NCBI GenBank assembly: GCA_913030825.1
Contig: CAJWCU010000004.1
Span: 62,001-126,000 of the forward strand
Origin: an uncultured Rhodospirillaceae bacterium
Lineage (GTDB): Bacteria; Pseudomonadota; Alphaproteobacteria; Rhodospirillales; Casp-alpha2
DNA: 64,000 nucleotides
Direction of reading: 5' to 3'
The translations under genes were made by a program, and so were the position numbers. This document shows positions 54,696-63,528 of the stretch, one piece after another. Position 1 is the stretch's first letter. Each line of letters starts with the position of its first letter. The notes beneath the pieces are model-generated. The model was given only the letters and a program-made list of their open reading frames with translations. It did no database searches and was not told where the DNA came from.

Positions 54696-54901
54696 TGGGC
54701 CGACAGGCCCAGGGCCTCCAGAATATCGGCGCCGGCCATCAACAGGCCGAGCACGATCAGCGCCGCGGCGACGATCGTCAGGCGTGCGGTCAGTTCATGA
54801 TAGGCGATACGTTGCAGGGTGGGTGAGCGGAAGCGGTCCTTGAGCCAGAATACGCCCAGAACCGAGATCAGCAGGACGATACCGGCGATCAGAAAGCCCA
54901 T
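54692..54901 (-). CDS. Small two-helix membrane protein
   Basis: A 69-residue protein with hydrophobic helices at about 3-20 and 41-57 linked by a basic loop (KDRFRSPTLQRIAYHELTARL). No family recognised. It overlaps the GNAT gene in the ATGA manner, so the two are translationally coupled, and it follows peroxiredoxin by 93 bases that contain a GC-rich hairpin (54934-54970). Confidence 0.7.
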   Translation of the reverse strand: MGFLIAGIVLLISVLGVFWLKDRFRSPTLQRIAYHELTARLTIVAAALIVLGLLMAGADILEALGLSAQ

Positions 54902-54933
54902 TGATATGGCAGGACCGAGGCCAGGGCCGGTCG

Positions 54934-54970
54934 GGCCGGCACCGGTCCCCGGTGGCGCATGGCGCCGGCC
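54934..54970. repeat. GC-rich imperfect hairpin between peroxiredoxin and the small membrane protein gene
   Basis: GGCCGGCACC (54934-54943) and GGCGCCGGCC (54961-54970) pair with one mismatch over ten bases, in a stretch dense in CCGG. No T run follows on either strand, so it is not a standard intrinsic terminator; it could limit read-through or protect the upstream mRNA end. Confidence 0.4.
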
Positions 54971-54994
54971 GGGTCCGGTACGTTGGCCGGAGGC

Positions 54995-55477
54995 CTAGAG
55001 GCCGGCCAGAACGCTTTCGGCGCTGGTCTTTTCGAAGGCGCCGGCTTCGTCGATCTCGATCGACTTGACCGTGCCGTCGTCGACGACCATGGCGAAACGC
55101 TGGCAGCGCAGGCCCAGGCCGCGCGGGCCCAAGTCCAGCTCAAGGCCGGCGGCCTTGGTGAATTCGGCGGAACCGTCACCGACCAGCAGAACCTTGCCTT
55201 CGGCGCCCTGGTCCTTGGCCCAGGCGCCCATCACGAACGCGTCGTTCACGGCCATGCAGACGATTTCGTCGACGCCCTTGGCTTTCAGTTCATCGGCCTT
55301 GGCGACGAAGCCGGGCAGATGCTTGGCCGAGCAGGTCGGCGTGAAGGCGCCGGGAACGCCGAAGATGGCGACGGTCTTGCCGCCGAAGAGTTCGTCGGTC
55401 GAGACGGCGGCCGGGCCTTCGCCCGTCATTTTGTACATCGTCGCGGACGGAATTTTATCACCAACACCAATTGTCAT
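54995..55477 (-). CDS. Peroxiredoxin, Prx5 type
   Basis: A 160-residue thiol peroxidase. The peroxidatic Cys49 is in GVPGAFTPTCSAKHLPGF, the PrxV signature; the conserved Arg is in GLRCQRFAMVVDDG. It reduces hydrogen and alkyl peroxides with glutathione, glutaredoxin or thioredoxin. The frame is open upstream, but ATG 55477 with GGGGAT is the natural start. It lies 145 bases downstream of the DsbD-like gene in the same direction. Confidence 0.94.
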   Translation of the reverse strand: MTIGVGDKIPSATMYKMTGEGPAAVSTDELFGGKTVAIFGVPGAFTPTCSAKHLPGFVAKADELKAKGVDEIVCMAVNDAFVMGAWAKDQGAEGKVLLVGDGSAEFTKAAGLELDLGPRGLGLRCQRFAMVVDDGTVKSIEIDEAGAFEKTSAESVLAGL

Positions 55478-55622
55478 AGGAAATCCCCTGGATCTGTTTG
55501 TATCCCAAGTTTTGCCGAAGAGAGCGATTTGGCGGTCGCCGTCCCGGCCGTTCATGCCTGAATGAGATAAGGCATTCCCCGCGAGAGTCCATGAAAAACC
55601 GTCCCCAGGGACGATGGCGCGG

Positions 55623-57872
55623 TTATTTTTCGGCGATCACCACGTTGCCTGCCTTGGCGACCGCCTGGGTGACGATGTCTTCGGTCAGCAGTTCGGGCAG
55701 GGGAATGCCGCCCGGGGCCTCCGGGCCATAGACGGCATTGAACGGAATGCCGTAGCGCCCGAACTTCGCCAGATAGGCGGCAATCACCGGGTTCGGGCGG
55801 GTCCAGTCGGCTTTCATGGCGATCAACCGTCCGTCTGAGATGGCGGTATGCACGGCCCCTTGGTTGAGAACCAGGCGTTTGTTGACCTGACAGGTGATGC
55901 ACCAATCGGCGGTAACATCGACCAGAACCGTCTTGCCTTGCGCGACCAGGGTGGCGATGCGGGCTTCGTCGAAGGGCTGCCAAAGGGCGGCCGTGCCGGT
56001 CTCCTTGGCGCCGTCGCGTAGCGATACGTCCCCAACGCCAGGCGCCGGTGCGCCGCTGATGGTCGGCAGGACACTGGCCGCCAGGATCATCGCGACACCG
56101 ATGGCGATGGGCGCGCCCGGTGTCAGGGCGCGCGCCGCCTTGACGCCGCGCCCGGCCAGTAACAGCACTAGGCCGAGAACCGCCAGGCCCGCGACCAAGC
56201 CACCGACGGCCGGAAGGCCCAGGATGTTTTTAATCACCCAGAGCAGCCAGACCGCCGTTGCCAGCAGGGCCAGGCCCATGATCTGGCGCAGGCGGATCAT
56301 CCAGGGGCCGGGGCGCGGCAAGCGGGTCGCCAGTCGCGGCATCGCGGCCACGGCCAAGTAAGGCAGGGCCAGGCCCAGGGCCAGACCGGCGAAGATGGCG
56401 TAAACCTCAACGGCCCCCCGGGCCATGGCGAAGCCGACGGCGGTGCCCAGGAACGGCGCCGAGCAGGGCGTCGCCAGCAGGGTCGCCAACGCACCTTGCA
56501 GGAAATGGCCCATGGGGCCGGTATGATGATGTGCGCCGCCCGCTCCCCCGCCTGCGTTCGCGGCCATGTCGCCGACGCTTTCCGGTAGACGAATTTCGAA
56601 GAAGCCGAACAGGTTGCAGGCAAAGACGAAAACGATCACCGCCATGGCGGCCAGGAACCAGGGCTGCTGAAACTGAATTCCCCAACCGATGGTCATGCCC
56701 GCTGCTTTCAAGGCGATCAGCCCCGATGCCAGAACCATGAACGACGCCAGGATACCCAGCGCAGAGGCAACAAAGCCGCGCCTGACCTCCGCCGCGTCTC
56801 CGCCGCCATGGCCCACAACGCCCAGAACCTTGATCGACAGCACCGGCAACACGCAGGGCATCAGATTGAGGATCAGGCCGCCGAGCACGGCGAAGGCGAT
56901 GAACAGCAAAAGGTTAGGTTCCGCCACCGTGGCGTCGGCGGCGATGATCGTCGGCGCGTCGGCGGCCGGGGCCAATCCGCCCGGCGTTAGGGTCAGCGGC
57001 CGTTCGGCGCTGCGCCCGCCGTCGACCAGGGTCGCGACCAGGGTCGCCTGGGCCAGACTTTCCGCGCCGCCGTCCAGGTCCTTGATTCCATAGACCGTAA
57101 CGTCCAGGCGTGCTTCCTTGCCCTGGTCGCCGAAGGTCACATGGGGCTTGGAATAGGCCAGGACCGGCGGCCCTTCGAGGTAGATGTCCGGCGCCGAGAA
57201 CGGGGTTTCCGATTTGGCGCGCACGCTGATCGTCATTTCGCCTTTGGCGGCGTCGCCCGGCGAGAGCGCCGCCGTATCGGCCAGCATCAGCCCGTGCCCG
57301 GCACCGTCTCCCGGCACCGTTGAGGCGTAGCGGCTGATCAGATGGGCGAATTCGCTTGGCTCGGCGGGGCCCGCGGGCAGCGTCAATTCCAGGTTCGCCG
57401 TATAGGGAATACAGATGTCGTCGCAGGTCAGGTAGGGAACGCGGGCCTTGATCGCGACCGGCTTACCCGGTTCGACCGGTGCCAGATCAATGGGGAAGAC
57501 GACCTCTTTCTTGTAGCCGAGGGTTTCCAGTCCAAGGACGCTGAAGCGTTCCGGCGCGGGCCATTTCATGGCCGCGGATTTCAGGTTCTCGGAGCCGTCC
57601 CAGGCGGGCTTCGGCGGTAGCCCGGCATCGCCCGGCGAACGCCAATAGACCTTCCATCCCGGCTGCATGTGAAATTCCAGGCCGAGACGAAGGCGTTCCG
57701 CCGTTCCCGTTCCGGTCACCGCGGCGATCAGGCGGGCCTTGGTTTGTTCGGTTTCGTGCCAGGCGGATTGGGCCGTGCCTTGCGCCGAGGCCGCGCCTGC
57801 GGTCAGCAATGCGAGACCGACACAGATAAGCCACAGGACGGCGTTGGATGAACGGGGGCGTTGGGTCTGCAC
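55623..57872 (-). CDS. DsbD/ScsB-like thiol:disulfide interchange protein
   Basis: A 749-residue membrane reductase. A signal peptide (about 1-31) leads to a periplasmic domain (about 32-290, with YLTCDDICIPYTANLEL), then eight or so membrane helices (about 320-600) of the DsbD core with CVLPVLSIK and CSAPFLGTA. The C-terminal thioredoxin domain has the active pair Cys658-x-x-Cys661 (ADWCITCQVNKRL). It carries electrons from cytosolic thioredoxin to the periplasm. The start is GTG 57872. The long N-terminal region resembles ScsB more than E. coli DsbD. Confidence 0.9.
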   Translation of the reverse strand: MQTQRPRSSNAVLWLICVGLALLTAGAASAQGTAQSAWHETEQTKARLIAAVTGTGTAERLRLGLEFHMQPGWKVYWRSPGDAGLPPKPAWDGSENLKSAAMKWPAPERFSVLGLETLGYKKEVVFPIDLAPVEPGKPVAIKARVPYLTCDDICIPYTANLELTLPAGPAEPSEFAHLISRYASTVPGDGAGHGLMLADTAALSPGDAAKGEMTISVRAKSETPFSAPDIYLEGPPVLAYSKPHVTFGDQGKEARLDVTVYGIKDLDGGAESLAQATLVATLVDGGRSAERPLTLTPGGLAPAADAPTIIAADATVAEPNLLLFIAFAVLGGLILNLMPCVLPVLSIKVLGVVGHGGGDAAEVRRGFVASALGILASFMVLASGLIALKAAGMTIGWGIQFQQPWFLAAMAVIVFVFACNLFGFFEIRLPESVGDMAANAGGGAGGAHHHTGPMGHFLQGALATLLATPCSAPFLGTAVGFAMARGAVEVYAIFAGLALGLALPYLAVAAMPRLATRLPRPGPWMIRLRQIMGLALLATAVWLLWVIKNILGLPAVGGLVAGLAVLGLVLLLAGRGVKAARALTPGAPIAIGVAMILAASVLPTISGAPAPGVGDVSLRDGAKETGTAALWQPFDEARIATLVAQGKTVLVDVTADWCITCQVNKRLVLNQGAVHTAISDGRLIAMKADWTRPNPVIAAYLAKFGRYGIPFNAVYGPEAPGGIPLPELLTEDIVTQAVAKAGNVVIAEK

Positions 57873-58155
57873 GGCGATGTTGGGCTCCGGTTGAGGCGGT
57901 CGCGGCCGCGCCGACGGCGACCGGTCCAGGCCAGGGCATTATGCACGACGCTCAGGCTCACGGCCAATAAATGGCGCGTGATTGCGGCGCTTTCTGGGCA
58001 ATGCCGAGGTGGCATTCTTGCCCGTTTTCGGCCAAGTCGCCATAATTGAAAAGCGGGAATGTGGTATAGAATCAGACGCCGAAGGCAGCTCGGCCCTCGG
58101 CGCCAGATGAACGGCGAGGATCACAGATTAGGGGTTGCTCCAAAAGGCTGACATC
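57873..58155. other. Divergent promoter region between the DsbD-like and YqgE genes
   Basis: No gene is seen in these 283 bases. Near yqgE, TTGAAA and TAGAAT (about 58047-58073) are spaced as a loose sigma-70 promoter. Nothing else definite is visible. Confidence 0.4.
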
Positions 58156-58731
58156 ATGTCCGTGACACCAGACGACGACAGCTATCTTGCCGGCCATCTT
58201 TTGGTCGCCATGCCGAACATGCCGGACGACCGGTTTTCCAAGACCGTGATCTACATGTGTGCCCATAATGCCGAGGGCGCGATGGGGCTCGTCGTAAACA
58301 AACCATTGGAAACGCTTAGTTTTCCAGACTTGCTGGAGCAATTGGATATCGTGCCGTCGGGTTTGCAGGATCCGATCAAGGTGCATTTCGGCGGGCCCGT
58401 GGAATCAGGGCGGGGTTTCGTTCTGCATACGCCCGACTACGTTCAGGAGGCGACCATGGTGGTCGACGACCACATCGCCCTGACGGCGACGGTGGATATC
58501 CTGCAGGCCATCGCCGACGGCATCGGTCCGCGGCAATCCCTCTTGGCGCTGGGGTATGCGGGCTGGGGCCCGGGCCAATTGGATTCCGAGATCAAAGCGA
58601 ACGGATGGCTGCATGTGGCGGCCGATCCGCAGCTGGTGTTCGGCACGGGCATGGACGAAAAGTGGGAGAAGGCCATGCTGAAGATCGGTGTCGATCCTCG
58701 CATGCTGTCCGACGAAGCCGGTCACGCGTGA
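58156..58731 (+). CDS. YqgE/AlgH family protein
   Basis: A 191-residue protein of the UPF0301 family. YLAGHLLVAMPNMPDDRFSKTVIYMCAHNAEGAMGLVVNKPL is the family N-terminus, and GGPVESGRGFVLHT and LLALGYAGWGPGQLDSEIKANGWL follow. Structures exist but no firm function; the name AlgH comes from an effect on alginate in Pseudomonas. The frame extends upstream to a TTG, but ATG 58156 is the better start. Confidence 0.94.
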   Translation: MSVTPDDDSYLAGHLLVAMPNMPDDRFSKTVIYMCAHNAEGAMGLVVNKPLETLSFPDLLEQLDIVPSGLQDPIKVHFGGPVESGRGFVLHTPDYVQEATMVVDDHIALTATVDILQAIADGIGPRQSLLALGYAGWGPGQLDSEIKANGWLHVAADPQLVFGTGMDEKWEKAMLKIGVDPRMLSDEAGHA

Positions 58732-58843
58732 CGGGTCGGCCATTTGTTCGGCTGCGCCCGGGCCATCGGTGTATTGAAAAGCCAGAAGACTTCGATACAG
58801 TTTGCGCCGCAACGATTCCCCCAGACAACACTCGGACCCCGCG

Positions 58844-59125
58844 ATGAGCAAGCCTAAGAAACGTAATGCCGGCGACGACCTGCGCCGCCTGATCCAAGAA
58901 CGCATGGAATCCTGCCAGACGGCGGAAGCGCTCAACGATCGCGTAATCCTGCCTTTCGTGCAGGCGCTGGAGGCCGTCTGCGGTGCCCGAGGCTATGTGC
59001 TCAACATCTACGGCGAGCAGTCGAATCTGGTCTTTACCGGCGACGAAGACGCGTCTGAAGAGATTTACGCCCTGATCGAAAGCTTCCTGGACAGTCAGGC
59101 CGAGACCGCCGCCGACGACGCCTGA
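58844..59125 (+). CDS. Hypothetical protein
   Basis: A 93-residue soluble protein, basic at the N-terminus (MSKPKKRNAGDDLRRLIQER) and acidic at the C-terminus. A central stretch (PFVQALEAVCGARGYVLNIYGEQSNLVFTGDEDA) has the look of a small alpha/beta fold. No family recognised. It is 112 bases after yqgE and 129 before the PAS_5 gene. ATG 58844 is preferred over an in-frame upstream start. Confidence 0.65.
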   Translation: MSKPKKRNAGDDLRRLIQERMESCQTAEALNDRVILPFVQALEAVCGARGYVLNIYGEQSNLVFTGDEDASEEIYALIESFLDSQAETAADDA

Positions 59126-59254
59126 ATATGCCTGCGCAGCGCGGCCTTAAAATCGAAATAGGTTGTAAAGCCGGGGTTGAAGGGTCAAGCGTTTGCATAA
59201 CATGGCGCCCGGTCGATGGTGGCGTCGGGTGCCGGCAGGACAAGGTCCGAACTC

Positions 59255-59764
59255 ATGCTTCGGTCAAATGACGATTTCAAGGTCGCGTATATCGTCGCGA
59301 CCGACGAGTTGGAACCGGGCGACCTCGATTCCCCCGCGTTGACCCGCGTCTATAACTACTGGGACGAAATCCGGGATGGTCTTGTCGGTCCGCCGCGCCA
59401 ATCCTTTCGCCTTGAAAAAATGCCGGCGGAGATCATCCCCGCCATGGCGGTGGTCGATTTTCTGGGGCCGCCGATCGATTATTACTATCGCTTTTTCGGA
59501 TCGCGCATGGTCGATATCGCCGGGCAGGATTTGACCGGCAAGCGATACTTTGCCGACCGGATAACGGGCTACGGTTTCGTCAATGCGGAGATTTTTCCCC
59601 GGATGATCGAACGCCGGGCGCCCATTTGCACCCGCACCCGGTGGGTGTCCGTGAAGGGTTTCGAGATTACGACAACGACGATCCGCCTGCCGCTGTCCGA
59701 GGACGGCGAGCGGATTACTGGCGGTGTCACGGCCAATCGGTTCGAATCGCGGGCCGGCGCCTGA
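59255..59764 (+). CDS. PAS domain protein (PAS_5 type), paralogue
   Basis: A 169-residue single-domain protein with the same plan as the gene at 33265: an N-terminal helix LTRVYNYWDEIRDGLVGPPRQSFRLEKMPAEIIPAMAVVDFL, the core YYYRFFGSRMVDIAGQDLTGKRYFADRI, and TTTIRLPLSEDGERITGGV. There is no output domain. ATG 59255 with AAGG upstream is preferred; ATG 59216 in the same frame is possible. Unlike the paralogue, no structured leader is evident. Confidence 0.8.
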   Translation: MLRSNDDFKVAYIVATDELEPGDLDSPALTRVYNYWDEIRDGLVGPPRQSFRLEKMPAEIIPAMAVVDFLGPPIDYYYRFFGSRMVDIAGQDLTGKRYFADRITGYGFVNAEIFPRMIERRAPICTRTRWVSVKGFEITTTTIRLPLSEDGERITGGVTANRFESRAGA

Positions 59765-59859
59765 CGGTTACACGGGCAGGAGCGGGCCGGCGGGTTGCAT
59801 TCGGCGAAATTGCCAATAGGATGGCGGCATACTCCTTTCCAGCCAGGTATGATGCCGTG

Positions 59860-60840
59860 ATGCTCATTGGTAATATCTCCCGATGTGGGCGTAGTTTCGC
59901 GGCAATTGCCGCAATCACCCTCTGTTGCGCCGTCGGGGCTGGCACGTCGATGGCGGCCGAGAATCTGAAGATCGGCACCGGCAGTGCCGTTGGTGTCTAT
60001 GATCGTGCAGGCAAGGTGATCTGCGCCATTGTCGGCGGCGCCACGGACACCACGTGCGAAGCGGTCAATTCCGGTGGCTCGCTGGATAATCTCGACAAAC
60101 TGAAATTCGCAGCCCTGGACGCGGCCCTGGTTCAATCGGATTGGCAGTTCCATGCGACCAGGGGGAGCGCCAAGTTCGCCTTCAGCGGCGCCATGACATC
60201 GCTACGATCGTTGTTCTCGCTGCACGCCGAACCTTTGACCTTGATCGCGCGTGACGATTCCGGCATTCGGACGCTGGATGACCTGCCCGGTCATATCGTC
60301 AACATCGGCAATAAGGGCTCCGGACATCGTGCCACCATGGAACAGCTGATGATCGCCAAGGGGTGGGGACGTCGGGCGTTCACGGCAACGGATCTGCCGG
60401 CGGAAAAACAGGCCGCCGCCCTTTGTGACGGCAAGGTCGACGCTATCGTCTTCATGGTCGGCCATCCCAACAGTTCTGTCCGCGAGGCCAGTCTGGATTG
60501 CCCGGTCGCCTTCATTCCCGTCGACGGCAAGGCCGTCGACAAGCTGATTTCGGACAATGCGTTCTACGCCAAAGCGAAAATCGCGGGGAATATTTACCGC
60601 GGGCAACCCGAGCCTGTGTCCACGTTTGGGGTCGTCGCCACCTTGGTTACCACGGACCGGCTCTCCGAAGCGGCGGCTTATTCCCTGGTTCGAGGCGTGT
60701 TCACCAACCTCACGCGGCTTAAGCAGAGCGACCTGGCGTTTGTCGGCCTGGACGCAAAGGCGATGGTCCGCGATGGCCTGAGCGCGCCCCTGCACCCCGG
60801 CGCCGTCCGTTATTTCAAGGAAGCGGGTCTTCTGGAATAG
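59860..60840 (+). CDS. TAXI family TRAP transporter solute-binding protein
   Basis: A 326-residue periplasmic binding protein. The signal peptide (about 1-33, ending TSMAA) is followed by LKIGTGSAVGVYDRAGKVICAIV and CEAVNSGGSLDNLDKL, and then RTLDDLPGHIVNIGNKGSGHRATMEQLM, all marks of the TAXI group. Its permease (fused 4TM-12TM) is not adjacent: the next gene is on the other strand after 3 bases. ATG 59860 gives a good signal peptide; ATG 59821 is in frame. Ligand unknown. Confidence 0.88.
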   Translation: MLIGNISRCGRSFAAIAAITLCCAVGAGTSMAAENLKIGTGSAVGVYDRAGKVICAIVGGATDTTCEAVNSGGSLDNLDKLKFAALDAALVQSDWQFHATRGSAKFAFSGAMTSLRSLFSLHAEPLTLIARDDSGIRTLDDLPGHIVNIGNKGSGHRATMEQLMIAKGWGRRAFTATDLPAEKQAAALCDGKVDAIVFMVGHPNSSVREASLDCPVAFIPVDGKAVDKLISDNAFYAKAKIAGNIYRGQPEPVSTFGVVATLVTTDRLSEAAAYSLVRGVFTNLTRLKQSDLAFVGLDAKAMVRDGLSAPLHPGAVRYFKEAGLLE

Positions 60841-60843
60841 CCG

Positions 60844-62100
60844 CTAGGAAAGCCGCGCGGCGAAGGCGTCGCCCTGTTCCAGATGTTTGAGCGGTCCGAT
60901 GGCCGACAAAGTCGGGGTCGAGGAAAACAGCCGTTCGGCGACGCGGACGACATCCGCCGGGGTGACGGCGTCAACCTTGGCGACGATCTCCTCCGCCGTT
61001 ACGGGCCGGCCGTAGACCTGCATCTGGCGGGCCAGCTGCTCGCAGCGCGATGAAGTGCTTTCCAGCGACATCAGGATCGAGGCCTTCAACTGGGCCCGCG
61101 CGCGGGCGACCTCTTCCTCGTCCACGGATACGCGGACCTTGTTCAATTCGTCGGCGATCAGCGGCATCAGTTCGCGGACCTCGTCGGCGCCGGTCCCGGC
61201 ATAGATGCCGAACAGGCCGCCGTCGATGTAGGACGACTGATAGCTGTATATGGAATAGACCAGACCATGCTTTTCCCGCACTTCCTGGAACAGGCGTGAC
61301 GACATGCCGCCGCCGAGCAAGGCCGACAGGACGGAGCAGGTGTAGAAATCTTCATCGTCGTAGGCCAGCCCGTCGAAGCCCAGGGTGATATGCACCTGTT
61401 CCAGATCGCGGTCGGCGCGGACTTCACCGCCCTGATAGCGGGCGGCCTCGCGCACGGCGGGCGCCCCCTTGGGCAGGTCCTTGAAGTCCTCGGCGACCAT
61501 GGCGACGACGGCGTCGTGGTCCAGGTTGCCGGCGGCCGAGACGATGGTCCGGGGCGCCGAATAATGGGCCGTCATGTAATCCAGGATGGCGTCGCGCGGC
61601 ATGGCGTCGATCAAGGCTTCCGTGCCCAGGACCGAACGGCCGAGCGCCTGATCGGGGAAGGCCATGGCCTGGAAATTTTCGAACACGACGTCGTCGGGCG
61701 TATCGTAGAGCTGGTGGATTTCCTGGATCACGACATGGCGTTCGCGTTCCAGTTCTTCCGGGTCCAGGGTGGCGTGTTGAACCAGGTCGGCGATCACGTC
61801 GACCGCAAGCCCCAGATCGTCTTTCAGCATCTTGGCGTAATAGGCGGTCTGCTCGCGCGCCGTATAGGCGTTCATATGCCCGCCGACGGCTTCGATTTCC
61901 TCGGCGATGGCGCGGGGGCTGCGGCTTTTCGTGCCCTTGAAGACCATGTGTTCCAACAGGTGGGAGACGCCGTTCACGGCCTCGGGTTCGTGGCGCGCGC
62001 CGACGCCGATCCAGGCGCCGACGGACACGGTTTCGACCCGGTCCATCTGTTCGGTGACGACCTTCAGGCCGCTCGGCAATTCGGTGATCTGGACGGGCAC
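60844..62100 (-). CDS. M16 family zinc peptidase
   Basis: A 418-residue insulinase-family peptidase related to mitochondrial processing peptidase beta. The inverted zinc motif is HLLEH (His47, Glu50, His51), with the distal Glu in the helix VVIQEIHQLYD that follows. The glycine-rich GGGMSSRLFQEVREKHGLVYSIYSY is in the second half. The start is GTG 62100 with AGGGAGG. It lies 17 bases after thrC, the usual thrC-M16 pair in this class. Confidence 0.93.
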   Translation of the reverse strand: MPVQITELPSGLKVVTEQMDRVETVSVGAWIGVGARHEPEAVNGVSHLLEHMVFKGTKSRSPRAIAEEIEAVGGHMNAYTAREQTAYYAKMLKDDLGLAVDVIADLVQHATLDPEELERERHVVIQEIHQLYDTPDDVVFENFQAMAFPDQALGRSVLGTEALIDAMPRDAILDYMTAHYSAPRTIVSAAGNLDHDAVVAMVAEDFKDLPKGAPAVREAARYQGGEVRADRDLEQVHITLGFDGLAYDDEDFYTCSVLSALLGGGMSSRLFQEVREKHGLVYSIYSYQSSYIDGGLFGIYAGTGADEVRELMPLIADELNKVRVSVDEEEVARARAQLKASILMSLESTSSRCEQLARQMQVYGRPVTAEEIVAKVDAVTPADVVRVAERLFSSTPTLSAIGPLKHLEQGDAFAARLS

Positions 62101-62117
62101 GGTGCCGCTGGCCCTCC

Positions 62118-63527
62118 CTAGCTAAGCTGTTTTTCGATCGCTTGTTTCAGTTGGTCTAAATCGTTCGCCAGGGTTTGGCAACGATTCGGACGGTCCAACA
62201 AATCCGCCAACCGCTCGGGAAGGGCCGGGCGGCGGCCGGTCGCGGCCTCGACCGCATCGGGGAATTTGGCCGGATGGGCGGTCGCCAGGATGATCGCCGG
62301 CGTGTCGCCCGTATGCGATTGGGTGTGGTAATCGCGGGCAGCACCGACCCCGACCGCCGTATGCGGATCGATCAGTTCGCCGCATTCGTCGTAGACCAGT
62401 TTGATGAGCCCCTTGGTTTCCGTGTCGTCGAAGCGGGCGGCGGCGAAGACGTCGCGCGCACGGGCCAACTGGTCTTCGGTGACCTGGAATTTTCCGGTAT
62501 CGCGAAAGCCGGTCAGGACCTGGGCGCAGGCGGCGCCGTCGCGGCCGACCAGATCGAACAGCAGGCGTTCGAAATTGCTGGAGACCTGAATGTCCATGGA
62601 GGGGCTCAGGGTCGGCACGACGCCGGTCTTTTCCATAGCACCCGAAGCGAAGAAGCGGGCCAGGATATCGTTGGCGTTGGCACCGACGACCAGTTTCTTG
62701 ATCGGCAGGCCCATCTGCAGGGCGCCGTAGCCCGCGAAGACGTTGCCGAAGTTGCCGGTCGGCACGGAAAAGGCGACTTGCTTGTCCGGTGCGCCCAGCT
62801 TCACGGCGGCCCAGAAGTAATAGACGATTTGGGCCATGACGCGGGCCCAGTTGATGGAATTCACCGCCGACAGGTTGTGGGCGTCGCGGAAGGCCTGATC
62901 GTTGAACAGATCCTTCACCCGGTCCTGGCAATCGTCGAAAGTGCCTTCGATGGCGATGTTGTGGACGTTGTCGGACAGCACCGTCGTCATCTGCGCTTCC
63001 TGCACGGGGCTGACGCGGCCCTTGGGGTGCAACATGAAGATGTCGATGGCGTCCTTGTCGCGGCAGGCCTCGATGGCGGCGGAGCCCGTATCGCCCGAGG
63101 TCGCACCCACGATGGTGATGCGCGATCCGCGTTTCTTCAGGACGTAGTCGAACAGCCGGCCCAGCACCTGCATGGCGACGTCCTTGAAGGCCAGGGTCGG
63201 GCCATGGAACAGCTCCAGGAGGTATTCGTTGCCGCCCAGTTTCTTCAGCGGCAGAACCTCGGGCGCGTCGAAGGTCGCATAGGCGCCGTCGATCAATGTC
63301 TTGAGGTCGGCCTGGGGAATGGCGCTGCCGATGAACGGGGTCATCACCCGGCGGGCCAATTCCGGATAGGTCATGTCCTTCATGCCGCGGATGTCGGCGG
63401 CCGAGAACTGCGGCCAGGTTTCCGGCACGTAAAGGCCGCCGTCACGGGCCAGGCCGGTCAACAGCACGTCTTCGAAACCGAGCGCCGGCGCCTGTCCGCG
63501 CGTCGAGATGTATTTCAGGTCTGTCAT
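62118..63527 (-). CDS. thrC: Threonine synthase
   Basis: A 469-residue PLP enzyme that makes threonine from O-phosphohomoserine. It is the long class, with RGQAPALGFEDVLLTGLARDGGLYVPE at the N-terminus. The PLP Lys115 is in HGPTLAFKDVAMQ; GATSGDTGSAAIEA binds the cofactor phosphate, and FSVPTGNFGNVFAGY follows. Its substrate is made by ThrB, encoded 12 kb away. It begins one base after the M32 gene stop and leads into the M16 gene. Confidence 0.96.
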   Translation of the reverse strand: MTDLKYISTRGQAPALGFEDVLLTGLARDGGLYVPETWPQFSAADIRGMKDMTYPELARRVMTPFIGSAIPQADLKTLIDGAYATFDAPEVLPLKKLGGNEYLLELFHGPTLAFKDVAMQVLGRLFDYVLKKRGSRITIVGATSGDTGSAAIEACRDKDAIDIFMLHPKGRVSPVQEAQMTTVLSDNVHNIAIEGTFDDCQDRVKDLFNDQAFRDAHNLSAVNSINWARVMAQIVYYFWAAVKLGAPDKQVAFSVPTGNFGNVFAGYGALQMGLPIKKLVVGANANDILARFFASGAMEKTGVVPTLSPSMDIQVSSNFERLLFDLVGRDGAACAQVLTGFRDTGKFQVTEDQLARARDVFAAARFDDTETKGLIKLVYDECGELIDPHTAVGVGAARDYHTQSHTGDTPAIILATAHPAKFPDAVEAATGRRPALPERLADLLDRPNRCQTLANDLDQLKQAIEKQLS

Positions 63528-63528
63528 C

